Source of the DNA: Streptomyces diastaticus subsp. diastaticus
GTDB lineage: Bacteria > Actinomycetota > Actinomycetes > Streptomycetales > Streptomycetaceae
Direction of reading: 5' to 3'
NCBI RefSeq assembly: GCF_011170125.1
Contig: NZ_BLLN01000005.1
Coordinates: forward strand, 1,674,001 to 1,738,000
Length of the DNA: 64,000 nt
The notes under the pieces: generated by a model
What the model saw: only the letters and a program-made list of their open reading frames with translations
Database searches by the model: none
Told to the model about the DNA's origin: nothing
Translations under genes and position numbers: made by a program
In this document: piece after piece, positions 47,726-57,618 of the stretch
Layout: each line of letters begins with the position of its first letter
Position numbering within the stretch: the first letter of the stretch is position 1

Positions 47726-48736
47726 TCAGCGGCGCTCGGGCTTGGCGCTGCGGCCCATCAGCTCCTTGAGGGCGACGAGCGGCGGCTTCCCGTCGTGCAC
47801 GATGCTGACGACCGTCTCCGTGATGGGCATGTCGATACCGTGCCGGCGGCCCAGATCGAGCACGGACTCGCAGGACTTGACGCCCTCGGCGGTCTGCTTC
47901 GTGACGGCGATGGTCTCCTCCAGCGTCATCCCCTTGCCGAGGTTGGTGCCGAAGGTGTGGTTCCGCGAGAGCGGCGAGGAGCAGGTCGCCACCAGGTCGC
48001 CGAGACCGGCGAGGCCGGAGAAGGTCATGGGGTCGGCGCCCATGGCGAGACCGAGCCGGGTGGTCTCGGCGAGCCCGCGGGTGATGAGGGAGCCCTTGGT
48101 GTTGTCGCCCAGGCCCATGCCGTCCGCGATGCCGACGGCGAGGCCGATGACGTTCTTGACGGCGCCGCCCAGCTCGCACCCGACCACGTCGGTGTTGGTG
48201 TAGGGCCGGAAGTAGGGGGTGTGGCAGGCGGCCTGGAGCCGCCGGGCGACGTCCTCGTCGGTGCAGGCGACCACGGCGGCGGCGGGCTGCCGGGCGGCGA
48301 TCTCCCGGGCGAGGTTGGGCCCGGTGACGACGGCGATCCGCTCGGGGGGCAGCTTGGTGGTGTCGGCGATGACCTCGCTCATCCGCATCGCGGAGCCGAG
48401 TTCGACGCCCTTCATCAGGGAGACGACCACGGTGTCGGGGGCGAGCAGCGGGGCGAGGGTGGTGAGGTTGGCGCGCGCCGTCTGGGAGGGGACGGTGAGG
48501 ACGGTGAAGTCGGCGTCCGCGGCGGCTTCGGCGGGGTCGGTGGTGGCCCGCACGGAGGCGGGCAGCACGGCACCGGGCAGGTAGCCGGAGTTGGTGTGCG
48601 AGGTGTTGACCTCGTCGGCGACCTCCTGGCGGCGGGCGCACAGGACGACCTCGCAGCCCGCGTCGGCGAGGACCATGGCGAACGCCGTTCCCCAGGAGCC
48701 GGTTCCGAGGACCGCTGCCTTGACCGGGGGTGTCAC
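47726..48736 (-). CDS. gpsA: Glycerol-3-phosphate dehydrogenase (NAD(P)+)
   Basis: 336-residue enzyme that makes sn-glycerol 3-phosphate for phospholipids. The NAD-binding LGTGSWGTAFAMVLA (residues 9-23) is intact. The catalytic lysine region is GCELGGAVKNVIGLAVG. GTG at 48734-48736 with GGAGAGA upstream. It overlaps plsC by four bases, so acceptor and acyltransferase are coupled in one transcription unit. Confidence 0.96.
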   Translation of the reverse strand: MTPPVKAAVLGTGSWGTAFAMVLADAGCEVVLCARRQEVADEVNTSHTNSGYLPGAVLPASVRATTDPAEAAADADFTVLTVPSQTARANLTTLAPLLAPDTVVVSLMKGVELGSAMRMSEVIADTTKLPPERIAVVTGPNLAREIAARQPAAAVVACTDEDVARRLQAACHTPYFRPYTNTDVVGCELGGAVKNVIGLAVGIADGMGLGDNTKGSLITRGLAETTRLGLAMGADPMTFSGLAGLGDLVATCSSPLSRNHTFGTNLGKGMTLEETIAVTKQTAEGVKSCESVLDLGRRHGIDMPITETVVSIVHDGKPPLVALKELMGRSAKPERR

Positions 48737-49539
48737 TGGTTGCTCTCTCCTGACTTCTGCCCCGGCGCGCTCTCGCACACCGCCGGGGCGGCGGGCTGCG
48801 GACGGGTACCGGCCCGCCGCTGCTGGAGGCGGACCGTGCGGGGGTCGTACGGGGTGGGGGGTGCGGGTTCGCCGCGCATCTCGGCCAGCAGGTCGGTGAC
48901 GGCCGCCATGATGGTCTCGGTGACCTCGCGCAGCACCTCGGGGGTGGGTTCGAGGTCGTAGTAGGCGCTGAGGTCGACCGGCGGGCCGGCTTTCACCTGG
49001 AGCGTCTTGCGCGGCAGGAGCTGGAGCTTGTTCTCCTTGGCGTACGGCGGCATGGCGAGGTTGGCGCCCCACTGGGCGACGGGGATGACGGGGCAGCGGG
49101 TGCGCAGGGCGACCCGGGCGGCGCCGGTCTTGGCGGTCATCGGCCACATCGCGGGGTCGCGGGTGAGGGTGCCCTCCGGGTAGAAGGCGACGCACTCGCC
49201 GCGCTCGATGGCGTCCAGGGCGGCCCGGAAGGCGTCCAGCGCGTCGGTGGTCTCCCGGTAGACGGGAATCTGCCCGGTGCCGCGCATGACGGCACCGACA
49301 AATCCCTTCCCGAAGAGACCGTTCTTCGCGAGGAATCGCGGAACGCGTCCGGTGTTGTACTGATAGTGAGCGTAGGAGAGCGGGTCGAGATACGAGTTGT
49401 GATTGACCGCGGTGATAAATCCGCCGTCAGCCGGAATGTTCTCCATTCCGCTCCAGTCCCGCTTGAACAGAAGCACCAGCGGCGGTTTGGCGATGACCGC
49501 TGCCAAGCGGTACCAGAAGCCGATTCTGCGGCGGGACAC
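48733..49539 (-). CDS. plsC: 1-acylglycerol-3-phosphate acyltransferase
   Basis: 268-residue PlsC-family acyltransferase. Motif I NHNSYLD (46-52), motif III-like FYPEGTLTRD and the hydrophobic start are present. It acylates lysophosphatidate or a related lipid. GTG at 49537-49539 following GAGGAAGG. Together with gpsA it forms a phospholipid-synthesis pair, followed by ddl. The C-tail (about 235-268) is Pro/Gln-rich. Confidence 0.93.
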   Translation of the reverse strand: MSRRRIGFWYRLAAVIAKPPLVLLFKRDWSGMENIPADGGFITAVNHNSYLDPLSYAHYQYNTGRVPRFLAKNGLFGKGFVGAVMRGTGQIPVYRETTDALDAFRAALDAIERGECVAFYPEGTLTRDPAMWPMTAKTGAARVALRTRCPVIPVAQWGANLAMPPYAKENKLQLLPRKTLQVKAGPPVDLSAYYDLEPTPEVLREVTETIMAAVTDLLAEMRGEPAPPTPYDPRTVRLQQRRAGTRPQPAAPAVCESAPGQKSGESNQ

Positions 49540-49703
49540 TCGGGCACCTTCCTCTTCGCGAACCCTGGGATGCGATCTGCCGCGCCCTGGGGCGGACGCA
49601 CAAGTGTCGCCCCGGGTCCCCTTTCTGTCGAGAACACCGTACGCCCACCCTCACGCGGCGCGGCCGGGCACCGGCGGCGGGGCGAGCCCCCGGGAGGGCG
49701 AGA

Positions 49704-50414
49704 ATGACCAGGATGCGTACTGAACCCGACGCGGGCCGGGCGGGCCCGTGGAGCCTGGTGGTCCCCCTGAAACCCCTTGCCCTGGCCAAGAGCAGGCTCG
49801 CCCCCGCCCTGGACGGCACGGCGCGGGCGCGGCTCGCGCTGGCGTTCGCCCAGGACACGGTGGCCGCCGCGCTGGCGTGTGCGGCGGTCCGCGATGTGGT
49901 GGTCGTCACGGACGACGCCCGGGCCGGGGCGGCTCTGGCGGCGCTCGGGGCGCGCGTGACGGACGACACTCCGGCGGCGGGGCTGAACGCGGCGCTGGCG
50001 CACGGTGCTCGGACGGTGCGGGCGGCGCGGCCCCGCGCGGCGCTCGCCGCCCTCAACGCCGACCTGCCCGCGCTGCGCCCCGGTGAGCTGGCGCGCGTCC
50101 TCGCCGCGGCGTCCGCGCACCCGCGCGCCTTCCTCCCGGACGCCGCCGGGATCGGTACGACGTTCCTGTCGGCCGCGGCGGGCGCACCGTTCCGGCCGCG
50201 GTTCGGAGGCGCGTCCCGCGCGCGGCACGCCGCGGTGGGCGCCGTCGAACTGGCCCTGGACGCGGTGCCGGGCGTCCGCCGCGACGTGGACACCCCGGCC
50301 GACCTGCGGGCCGCCCGCGAGCTGGGCCCGGGGCCGCACACCGCGGCGGTGCTGGCCGCGCTGGGCCCGGCCGCCGCGCCGGCCGGGCGGGCGTCTCCGG
50401 CGCCGCCCGGCTGA
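49704..50414 (+). CDS. cofC: 2-phospho-L-lactate guanylyltransferase (coenzyme F420)
   Basis: 236-residue CofC/FbiD-type nucleotidyltransferase that activates phospholactate or phosphoenolpyruvate for coenzyme F420 synthesis. Signatures: WSLVVPLKPLALAKSRLAP (16-34), VVTDDARAG, LNADLPALRPGEL and the late IGTTFLSAA. ATG at 49704 after GGGAGGG. Divergent from plsC. Other F420 genes are not nearby. Confidence 0.9.
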   Translation: MTRMRTEPDAGRAGPWSLVVPLKPLALAKSRLAPALDGTARARLALAFAQDTVAAALACAAVRDVVVVTDDARAGAALAALGARVTDDTPAAGLNAALAHGARTVRAARPRAALAALNADLPALRPGELARVLAAASAHPRAFLPDAAGIGTTFLSAAAGAPFRPRFGGASRARHAAVGAVELALDAVPGVRRDVDTPADLRAARELGPGPHTAAVLAALGPAAAPAGRASPAPPG

Positions 50415-50502
50415 AGCGCGGCCCCGCCCGCGACGCGCGGTGCGCCGCGGGCCCGCGCCTCCCGCGCGACGGCGCCGGCGCCGTCGGGCTACGCTGCGGG
50501 AC

Positions 50503-50709
50503 ATGCAGGCGACCGCGTACACGTACGACCCTGAGACCCGCGGCGGCAGTGTGCTGCTGGACGACGGCACTCCCGTGCCCTTCGACGGCGCCGCGTTCGA
50601 CGCGGGCGGCCTCCGTCTGCTCCGTCCCGGGCAGCGGGTGCGCGTCGAGACGGCTCCCACCGCGGACGGCGCCCCGCGGATCACGCTCGTCACTCTCCAG
50701 ACGTTCTGA
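50503..50709 (+). CDS. Small conserved hypothetical protein
   Basis: 68-residue protein MQATAYTYDPETRGGSVLLD... It is rich in beta-forming residues. The pattern GGSVLLDDGTPVPFDGAAF and LRPGQRVRVE recalls a cold-shock-like or OB-fold barrel, but the RNP motifs are absent. TACGCT ends eight bases before the ATG, suggesting a leaderless transcript. It is convergent with hupS and shares its terminator. Confidence 0.72.
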   Translation: MQATAYTYDPETRGGSVLLDDGTPVPFDGAAFDAGGLRLLRPGQRVRVETAPTADGAPRITLVTLQTF

Positions 50710-50724
50710 CGCCGGGCACGCCGC

Positions 50725-50754
50725 GGGCCGGGCTCCCCGAGGGGGGCCCGGCCC
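50725..50754. terminator. Bidirectional terminator between small gene and hupS
   Basis: A 13-base stem (one G.U) with a four-base loop lies just past the small gene stop and before the hupS end. Confidence 0.75.
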
Positions 50755-50806
50755 GATGCGCGTGGTCCGGCCGTGTCCGAAGGCTTCGCGGCGGCCCGCT
50801 ACTTCG

Positions 50807-51469
50807 TCACTTCTTGCGCCCGGCCGCCGAGGTCTTCTTGGCGGTGGTGGTCTTGCGGGCCGAGGACTTCTTGGCGGGGGCCTTGGTGGCGGTGGCCTTG
50901 TTCGCCGGGGCGGTCTTCTTGGCCGTGGACTTCTTCGCCGCCGACTTGGCCGGGGTGGCCTTCTTCGCCGTGGCGGTGGTCTTCTTCGCCGCGGGAGAGG
51001 TCTTCTTGGCGGTGGCGGTCGTCTTCTTGGCCGGGGTGGCCTTCTTGGCGGTGGTGGCGGTGGTGGTCTTCTTCGCCGCCGACGCCTTCTTCGCGGTCGC
51101 CTTCTTCGCGGCGGCCTTCGCGGTGGTCTTGGTCCCGCCGGTGAGGCTGCCCTTGGGCGCCTTCTTCACCGCCACGTCGTTCTTCGGGAGCTTCTTCGTC
51201 CCGGCGACGAGATCCTTGAAGCCCTGACCGGCGCGGAACCGCGGCACGGAGGTCTTCTTGACCCGGACCCGCTCGCCCGTCTGCGGGTTGCGGGCGTAGC
51301 GGGCGGGGCGGTCGACCTTCTCGAAGGATCCGAACCCGGTGACGGAGACCCGCTCCCCGGCCACCACCGCGCGGACCATCGCGTCGAGCACCGCGTCGAC
51401 GGCTTCGGCGGCGTTCTGACGACCGCCGACCTTGTCGGCAATCGCTTCTACGAGCTGCGCCTTGTTCAC
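50807..51469 (-). CDS. hupS: HU-family nucleoid protein HupS with lysine-rich tail
   Basis: 220-residue DNA-binding protein. Residues 1-93 are an HU domain (NKAQLVEAIADKVGG, GFGSFEKVDRPARYARNPQTGE). Residues 95-220 form a histone H1-like tail of repeated AKK, PAKK and TTAKK units. This two-part structure is that of Streptomyces HupS, which compacts spore nucleoids. GTG at 51467-51469 with GGGGAAG upstream. The repeat-rich tail is prone to length variation. Confidence 0.95.
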   Translation of the reverse strand: MNKAQLVEAIADKVGGRQNAAEAVDAVLDAMVRAVVAGERVSVTGFGSFEKVDRPARYARNPQTGERVRVKKTSVPRFRAGQGFKDLVAGTKKLPKNDVAVKKAPKGSLTGGTKTTAKAAAKKATAKKASAAKKTTTATTAKKATPAKKTTATAKKTSPAAKKTTATAKKATPAKSAAKKSTAKKTAPANKATATKAPAKKSSARKTTTAKKTSAAGRKK

Positions 51470-51642
51470 GTCTTCCCCTTCGGAGGCATTGCCAGAACCA
51501 ATGTGTTCAAGCTTTTTCGCACGGTAGGCAGATATATACCGCAAATCAAACACGAAACGGGCTAATCACCCGTGCGCCGCAACGGAGGCGACCTGTCGCT
51601 CCACGAAGGGGCCTTGAGGCTTCCGTGGGGCTCACTTGACGC

Positions 51643-51870
51643 TCAGAGATCTTGGGGGAATCGCCCTTCGTCGAGCTCTGCCGAGAAGCGGTCCAGACGT
51701 CGGGCCGCCGCCGCGAGATCGTGTTTCGCCGCGGCCGTAATGGCCAGCAGCTTTCGGGAGAGCGTCCTGCGGACGTCTTCCGGGACTTGCAGCGCGCGCA
51801 CTCGGGAGTGCGCTTCTTTCAGCCGGTCGGCGACAACGTCGTAGAGCTCGATCTCGCTGTCGCGTTCCAT
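51643..51870 (-). CDS. Small hypothetical protein
   Basis: 75-residue charged, probably all-helical protein (MERDSEIELYDVVADRLKEA, then LQVPEDVRRTLSRKLLAITAA). I do not recognise a family beyond conservation at this position. ATG at 51868-51870; no ribosome site, but CACAAT is six bases upstream on the coding strand, suggesting a leaderless start. It lies upstream of hupS with 170 bases between. Confidence 0.68.
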   Translation of the reverse strand: MERDSEIELYDVVADRLKEAHSRVRALQVPEDVRRTLSRKLLAITAAAKHDLAAAARRLDRFSAELDEGRFPQDL

Positions 51871-52402
51871 GCGCCGATTGTGCCATCTGCGTCGAGTTGT
51901 CGCCCCACAGGGGGGCAACTGCCGCGCGGGGCCCACCCTTTCAGGAGTACGGGGCTTCCCGTCCCCCACCATGCGAAAGGAGGCCAACTCCCCTTTTCAG
52001 CAACGCAGTTGGTAGGTCGCGGGACCACTCTTCCGGGTGTCGTCCAAGTAGCCGCGTCAACTCGCCGCAGGGTCAGCCGGATGGCCCCTTCCGGCCTCCG
52101 GAGCCCACCTTGAGGGACGCTTTCACGCCAACTCCGAACATCGTTGGCCCGCGCGCCATTCCCGTCCTGTACAGCGCCTGCCCGCACAGCCGTCCGCGCG
52201 GCACCGACGCGGGTACGACGGCACCCCCGGCCCCCGGAGCCCCCGGCTTCTTCCCCGCGCGTTTCTCCCACGCCCCACTGGACCGTTCGGGTGTCCGGCG
52301 CCCCGCCGGCGCCGCCGGAAGCGCCGAAACCGGCAACTCCCCCGCACAGCACCGCGCCCCCACTCCGGCGGGAGCGGGGGCGCGATGGCGAACCGAGTGG
52401 TG
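51871..52402. other. Gap between leuD and small gene
   Basis: No gene seen. The leuD terminator is at its right end. The rest shows mixed codon bias in all frames and no hairpin of note. Confidence 0.4.
52353..52384 (-). terminator. Terminator of leuCD
   Basis: 14-base stem with one G.U pair and a four-base loop, about 20 bases past the leuD stop. U-run weak, as usual in Streptomyces. Confidence 0.75.
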
Positions 52403-52996
52403 TCAGACGGGCAGCGTGCGGGGCTTGAACGCCGGGCGGCGCGACTCGTAGGCCGCGATGGCCTCCTCCTCGCGCAGCGTGATGCTGATGTCGTCCAGGC
52501 CGTTCAGCAGGCGCCAGCGGGAGTTCTCGTCCAGCTCGAAGGGGGCGGTGACACCCGCGGCGCGGACCTCGCGAGCCTGGAGGTCGACGGTGATCTCGGC
52601 CGTGGGGTCGCTCTCGGTGAGCTCCCACAGGGCGTCGACGACCTTCTGGTCGAGCAGGACCGTGAGCAGGCCGTTCTTCAGCGAGTTGCCGCGGAAGATG
52701 TCGGCGAAGCGGGCGGAGATGACCGCCTTGAAGCCGTAGTTCTGGAGCGCCCAGACCGCGTGCTCCCGCGAGGAGCCGGTGCCGAAGTCCGGACCGGCCA
52801 CCAGAACGGTGGCACCCGCGCGTTCGGGCTTGTTCAGGACGAACTCCGGGTCCTTGCGCCAGGCCTCGAAGAGCCCGTCCTCGAAGCCGTCGCGAGTGAC
52901 CTTCTTGAGCCAGTGGGCCGGGATGATCTGGTCGGTGTCGACGTTGCTGCGGCGCAGCGGGACGGCCCGGCCGGTGTGCGTGGTGAAGGCTTCCAT
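52403..52996 (-). CDS. leuD: 3-isopropylmalate dehydratase small subunit
   Basis: 197-residue swivel-domain subunit of isopropylmalate isomerase in leucine synthesis. Contains [14 protein letters not shown] and [15 protein letters not shown], the substrate-binding loop. It begins six bases after leuC, with which it forms the heterodimer. ATG at 52994-52996. Confidence 0.97.
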   Translation of the reverse strand: MEAFTTHTGRAVPLRRSNVDTDQIIPAHWLKKVTRDGFEDGLFEAWRKDPEFVLNKPERAGATVLVAGPDFGTGSSREHAVWALQNYGFKAVISARFADIFRGNSLKNGLLTVLLDQKVVDALWELTESDPTAEITVDLQAREVRAAGVTAPFELDENSRWRLLNGLDDISITLREEEAIAAYESRRPAFKPRTLPV

Positions 52997-53002
52997 GGCT
53001 GA

Positions 53003-54421
<1,419 letters not shown>

Positions 54422-54565
54422 CGCTTTCCCTTCGGCCGGCGTCGTCGCCGGCCCAACTAGAGATTCGGTGCGCCCCCGTCCGGACCCCCGTGCGGGGCGG
54501 TGGCGGAGCGGGTTGTGAGGTTCCCGCCCCCACAGCCTGGCAACTTCCCGGGAAAATTGAACTTG

Positions 54566-54584
54566 CGTTTCACAGAGTGAGACG
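54566..54584. promoter_or_regulatory. IclR-type operator in the leuC-ndgR intergenic region
   Basis: CGTTTCACAGAGTGAGACG is a 19-base inverted repeat with one mismatch and a 3-base centre. It lies 14 bases before the ndgR start and 145 bases before leuC. Size and position fit an NdgR/AreB binding site; not tested. Confidence 0.65.
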
Positions 54585-54597
54585 TGAGTATCGTTGA

Positions 54598-55314
54598 ATG
54601 GACAACTCTAGTGGCGTCGGCGTTCTCGACAAGGCGGCTCTCGTTCTGAGCGCTCTGGAGTCCGGTCCGGCCACCCTCGCCGGGCTGGTCGCGGCGACCG
54701 GGCTCGCCCGCCCCACGGCGCACCGCCTCGCCGTGGCTCTGGAGCACCACCGCATGGTGGCGCGTGACATGCAGGGCCGGTTCATCCTCGGCCCCCGGCT
54801 CTCGGAGCTGGCCGCGGCAGCGGGCGAGGACCGCCTGCTGGCGACGGCCGGGCCGGTCCTGACCCATCTGCGGGACGTGACCGGCGAGAGCGCGCAGCTC
54901 TACCGTCGCCAGGGCGACATGCGCATCTGCGTGGCGGCCGCCGAGCGGCTCTCCGGCCTGCGGGACACGGTGCCGGTCGGCTCGACCCTGACGATGAAGG
55001 CCGGCTCCTCGGCTCAGATCCTCATGGCCTGGGAGGAGCCGGAGCGTCTGCACCGCGGCCTCCAGGGCGCGCGTTTCACCGCCACGGCGCTCTCCGGCGT
55101 ACGCCGCCGCGGCTGGGCCCAGTCGATCGGTGAGCGCGAGCCGGGCGTGGCCTCGGTGTCCGCCCCGGTGCGCGGTCCCTCCAACCGGGTCGTCGCCGCC
55201 GTGTCGGTCTCCGGCCCGATCGAGCGGCTGACCCGGCACCCGGGCCGTATGCACGCCCAGGCCATCATCGACGCCTCCCAGCGCCTCTCCGAGGCCCTGC
55301 GCCGCACCAGCTGA
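54598..55314 (+). CDS. ndgR: IclR-family regulator NdgR
   Basis: 238-residue regulator. The winged helix-turn-helix covers residues 9-70 ([22 protein letters not shown]), the ligand domain 75-238. NdgR (AreB in S. clavuligerus) controls leuCD and other amino-acid genes and influences antibiotic production and nitrogen-source-dependent growth. Divergent from leuC with an inverted repeat in front. ATG at 54598; there is no strong ribosome site. A terminator follows. Confidence 0.9.
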   Translation: MDNSSGVGVLDKAALVLSALESGPATLAGLVAATGLARPTAHRLAVALEHHRMVARDMQGRFILGPRLSELAAAAGEDRLLATAGPVLTHLRDVTGESAQLYRRQGDMRICVAAAERLSGLRDTVPVGSTLTMKAGSSAQILMAWEEPERLHRGLQGARFTATALSGVRRRGWAQSIGEREPGVASVSAPVRGPSNRVVAAVSVSGPIERLTRHPGRMHAQAIIDASQRLSEALRRTS

Positions 55315-55344
55315 CCCTCCCCGCCCCACCGACACCCGCGAAGC

Positions 55345-55384
55345 CGAGACCCCGCTGTCCCGCGATCCGGACGGCGGGGTCTCG
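55345..55384 (+). terminator. Terminator of ndgR
   Basis: Perfect 11-base arms at 55345-55355 and 55374-55384 with an 18-base spacer, 30 bases past the stop. Confidence 0.7.
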
Positions 55385-56147
55385 CATGTGTGTCCCGGGC
55401 CCGGCCTCCAGCCGCTCCGCGCCCCGGCCTCGGCCCCGGGCCGTACGTCCCGCCGCGCCGGGCGACGGGCACGGCGGCGTGGACGGGCCGGTGACGGCCG
55501 GCCGGGACGAGTTGCCTCTCGCACCGGACACCGACGTGCCCTTGCTCTCGCGGACGCACGAGGTGCCCTGCCCCACCCGGCGTGGCGCTTCCACCCGGGT
55601 GCCTGGCCGAGCGAGGAGAACGGCGCCTCCCCCGCGACGGTCACGCGAGGGGGCGGTGCCACCGGGCCGCCGCGTGCACGCCGCTCGCGCCTCCCGGGAC
55701 GCGTCCCGCCTACGCGGGCCGCGGTCGTGGGGACGGCCAGGAAGAACCCCGCCGCCGTCGACGACGACCCCCTCGGGCTGACTTGGCGCCTCGCGCCTGC
55801 CGGCGGAGGCCGACTGGGAGCGGGCCCGCGAGCTGGGGCCGTCCTCCGCCGCGGGCCGGCCGCCTCGGCCGTCGGCCCGCGACGCCTCGGCCACGGCGGC
55901 GGCGCCGCCGAACTACTGCTGTACGCCCGGCAGATGAAGGAGGGGACTGCCCGCGAGCTGGAGCTGACGCAGCGGTGTCCGGCCGAGGCGGAGCAAGTGG
56001 TCGGCGCCGGCCGTCGCGGCGCTCCACGGACCCGCCCCCTGGGGCCGGCCGGGCGGAAGTGCCCCAGCGCCGCCCAGGCCCACCGCCCGAGGAAGGCGGC
56101 CCGTCGCGGCGGGGCCCGTGAACGGCGCCCGCGCCACCCGCACGAAG

Positions 56148-56178
56148 AAGGGCCCCCCGCGTACTGCGGGAGGCCCTT
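56148..56178 (-). terminator. Terminator of the tRNA cluster
   Basis: 13-base stem with one G.U and a five-base loop, directly downstream of the last tRNA-Glu on the minus strand, followed by CTTCGT. Confidence 0.8.
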
Positions 56179-56185
56179 CCCTCTG

Positions 56186-56258
56186 TACCCCCGACCGGAT
56201 TCGAACCGGCGCTACCGCCTTGAGAGGGCGGCGTGCTAGGCCGCTACACAACGGGGGC
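56186..56258 (-). tRNA. tRNA-Glu (CTC)
   Basis: 73-base cloverleaf without encoded CCA. The anticodon loop is CTCTCAA on a CCGCC/GGCGG stem; the T-arm contains GGTTCGAATCC. Identical to the other two Glu copies. Confidence 0.97.
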
Positions 56259-56279
56259 CTTGCAGATGAGCTCTGCGAG

Positions 56280-56351
56280 CTGGGCTACCAGGACTCGAAC
56301 CTAGACTAAATGAACCAGAATCACTCGTGCTGCCAATTACACCATAGCCCA
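56280..56351 (-). tRNA. tRNA-Gln (CTG), variant anticodon stem
   Basis: 72-base cloverleaf; anticodon loop TTCTGGT. Acceptor TGGGCTA/TAGCCCA and discriminator G. It differs from the copy at 56622 only in the second anticodon-stem pair: C-G there, G.U here. Confidence 0.94.
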
Positions 56352-56367
56352 TGGTGGTTGAGACCAG

Positions 56368-56440
56368 TACCCCCGACCGGATTCGAACCGGCGCTACCGC
56401 CTTGAGAGGGCGGCGTGCTAGGCCGCTACACAACGGGGGC
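56368..56440 (-). tRNA. tRNA-Glu (CTC)
   Basis: 73-base copy identical to the other Glu genes in this cluster. It stands without a Gln gene directly in front, between the two Gln-Glu cassettes. Confidence 0.97.
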
Positions 56441-56527
56441 CCTAGCGATCCCACCCGGCGAGCGACGCCGGGTGATGTCACCACTTGACCGTGAAGAGCG
56501 ACTTCGACGATCAGCAGGATGGATCTG

Positions 56528-56600
56528 TACCCCCGACCGGATTCGAACCGGCGCTACCGCCTTGAGAGGGCGGCGTGCTAGGCCGCTACACAACGGGGGC
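56528..56600 (-). tRNA. tRNA-Glu (CTC)
   Basis: 73-base Glu tRNA, first Glu copy in transcription order. It is 21 bases behind the Gln gene, with the same spacer as in the other cassette. Confidence 0.97.
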
Positions 56601-56621
56601 CTTGCAGATGAGCTCTGCGAG

Positions 56622-56693
56622 CTGGGCTACCAGGACTCGAACCTAGACTAACTGAACCAGAATCAGTCGTGCTGCCAATTACACCATAGCCCA
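56622..56693 (-). tRNA. tRNA-Gln (CTG)
   Basis: 72-base Gln tRNA with standard C-G stem pair, first gene of the tRNA cluster. Its 3' end leads into the 21-base spacer and tRNA-Glu. Confidence 0.97.
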
Positions 56694-56778
56694 CCAAAAT
56701 TCAACCCCCGAGGGGGCTTTCCTTCGGTGTGCGCTTCCCTTCGGCCTTTCGGCCCGCCCGGGCGGCGCAGGAAGAACA

Positions 56779-57513
56779 TTACCCGAAGGTGGACCGGGCT
56801 CCAAAACGGGTTTGCCCGGTCAGCAGCGCCGGCAGCTCGGCCAGTCCCCTGATCCGCTCGACGCCCTCCGGGGCGGGGCCCCGGGTGCCGTCCCGGTCGA
56901 CCCAGACGGAGCGCAGCCCGGCGTCCCGGGCGCCGACGCCGTCCACCTCCCGGTCGTCGCCGACGTACGCCACCTCTCCGGGGGCCAGGCCCAGCGCCTC
57001 GCAGACGTGCAGGAAGGCGCCGGCCTCGGGCTTGGCGATGCCCAGCTCGACGGCGCAGACGACGCTCTCGAAGTGGTCGCGGACGCCGAGGGTGGTGAGC
57101 TTGCGCTCCTGGACGAGCAGGCCGGCGTTGGAGAGGACCGCCAGGCGGCAGACCCCGGCGACGGCGGCGAGGGCTGCCGCGGCGTCCGGGAAGAGCGACC
57201 AGGCGTTCTCGTAGTGCGCTACGTACCGGTTCCACCAGGCGGTGGCCCGGGCCTCCGTGAGCGGGGTGCCGAGGAATTCGCGCACCCGGTCGCGGCGGTG
57301 CCCCTCGAAGTCGGTCTCGCCCGCCACGAAGCGGCGCCAGTGGGTCCCCGAGACGGTCTTCCAGCGGGCGAGGGCGGCCTCCTCGCCGCCGTGCCGCTCC
57401 AGCAGCCCTTCCACGACGAGATGGGCGCGGATGCCGTCGAGGTCGGCCCGCCCGTGGTCGAAGAGGGTGTCGTCGACGTCCCACACCACGGCCTTGATCC
57501 CGTTCGTGCCCAT
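56779..57513 (-). CDS. HAD-family hydrolase
   Basis: 244-residue haloacid-dehalogenase-like phosphatase. Motif I DVDDTLFD (12-19) contains the nucleophile Asp12, motif II is LSNAG, motif III the lysine in GIAKPEAGAF, and motif IV VGDDREVD. The cap is helical. Substrate unknown. It lies between gltX and the tRNAs. Confidence 0.88.
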   Translation of the reverse strand: MGTNGIKAVVWDVDDTLFDHGRADLDGIRAHLVVEGLLERHGGEEAALARWKTVSGTHWRRFVAGETDFEGHRRDRVREFLGTPLTEARATAWWNRYVAHYENAWSLFPDAAAALAAVAGVCRLAVLSNAGLLVQERKLTTLGVRDHFESVVCAVELGIAKPEAGAFLHVCEALGLAPGEVAYVGDDREVDGVGARDAGLRSVWVDRDGTRGPAPEGVERIRGLAELPALLTGQTRFGARSTFG

Positions 57514-57561
57514 GGGGACGAATCCAGCCCCGGCCGGCGGCGGTGACCAGGGCGCGCGAAA

Positions 57562-57605
57562 GCCCGTGGGGGCGGTGGCCGGCGTCGGCCACCGCCCCCA
57601 CGGGC
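57562..57605 (-). terminator. Strong hairpin after gltX
   Basis: Perfect 19-base arms (57562-57580 and 57587-57605) with a six-base loop, just past the gltX stop and before the HAD gene on the same strand. Confidence 0.85.
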
Positions 57606-57618
57606 GTACGGACGGGTC

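Larger units (their letters stand above)
55315..56185. other. 870-base region without recognisable gene
   Basis: Open frames in several registers lack codon bias and family features. It contains the ndgR terminator (55345-55384) and, at its right end, the tRNA terminator. No repeat family copies except a GGGCCGTACG-like sequence near 55440. Confidence 0.45.

Noticed and set aside
55388..56239. Plus-strand open frame of 283 codons in the region after ndgR
   Set aside because: Arg/Gly/Pro-rich, no ribosome site, reads into a tRNA gene on the other strand; no sign of coding.
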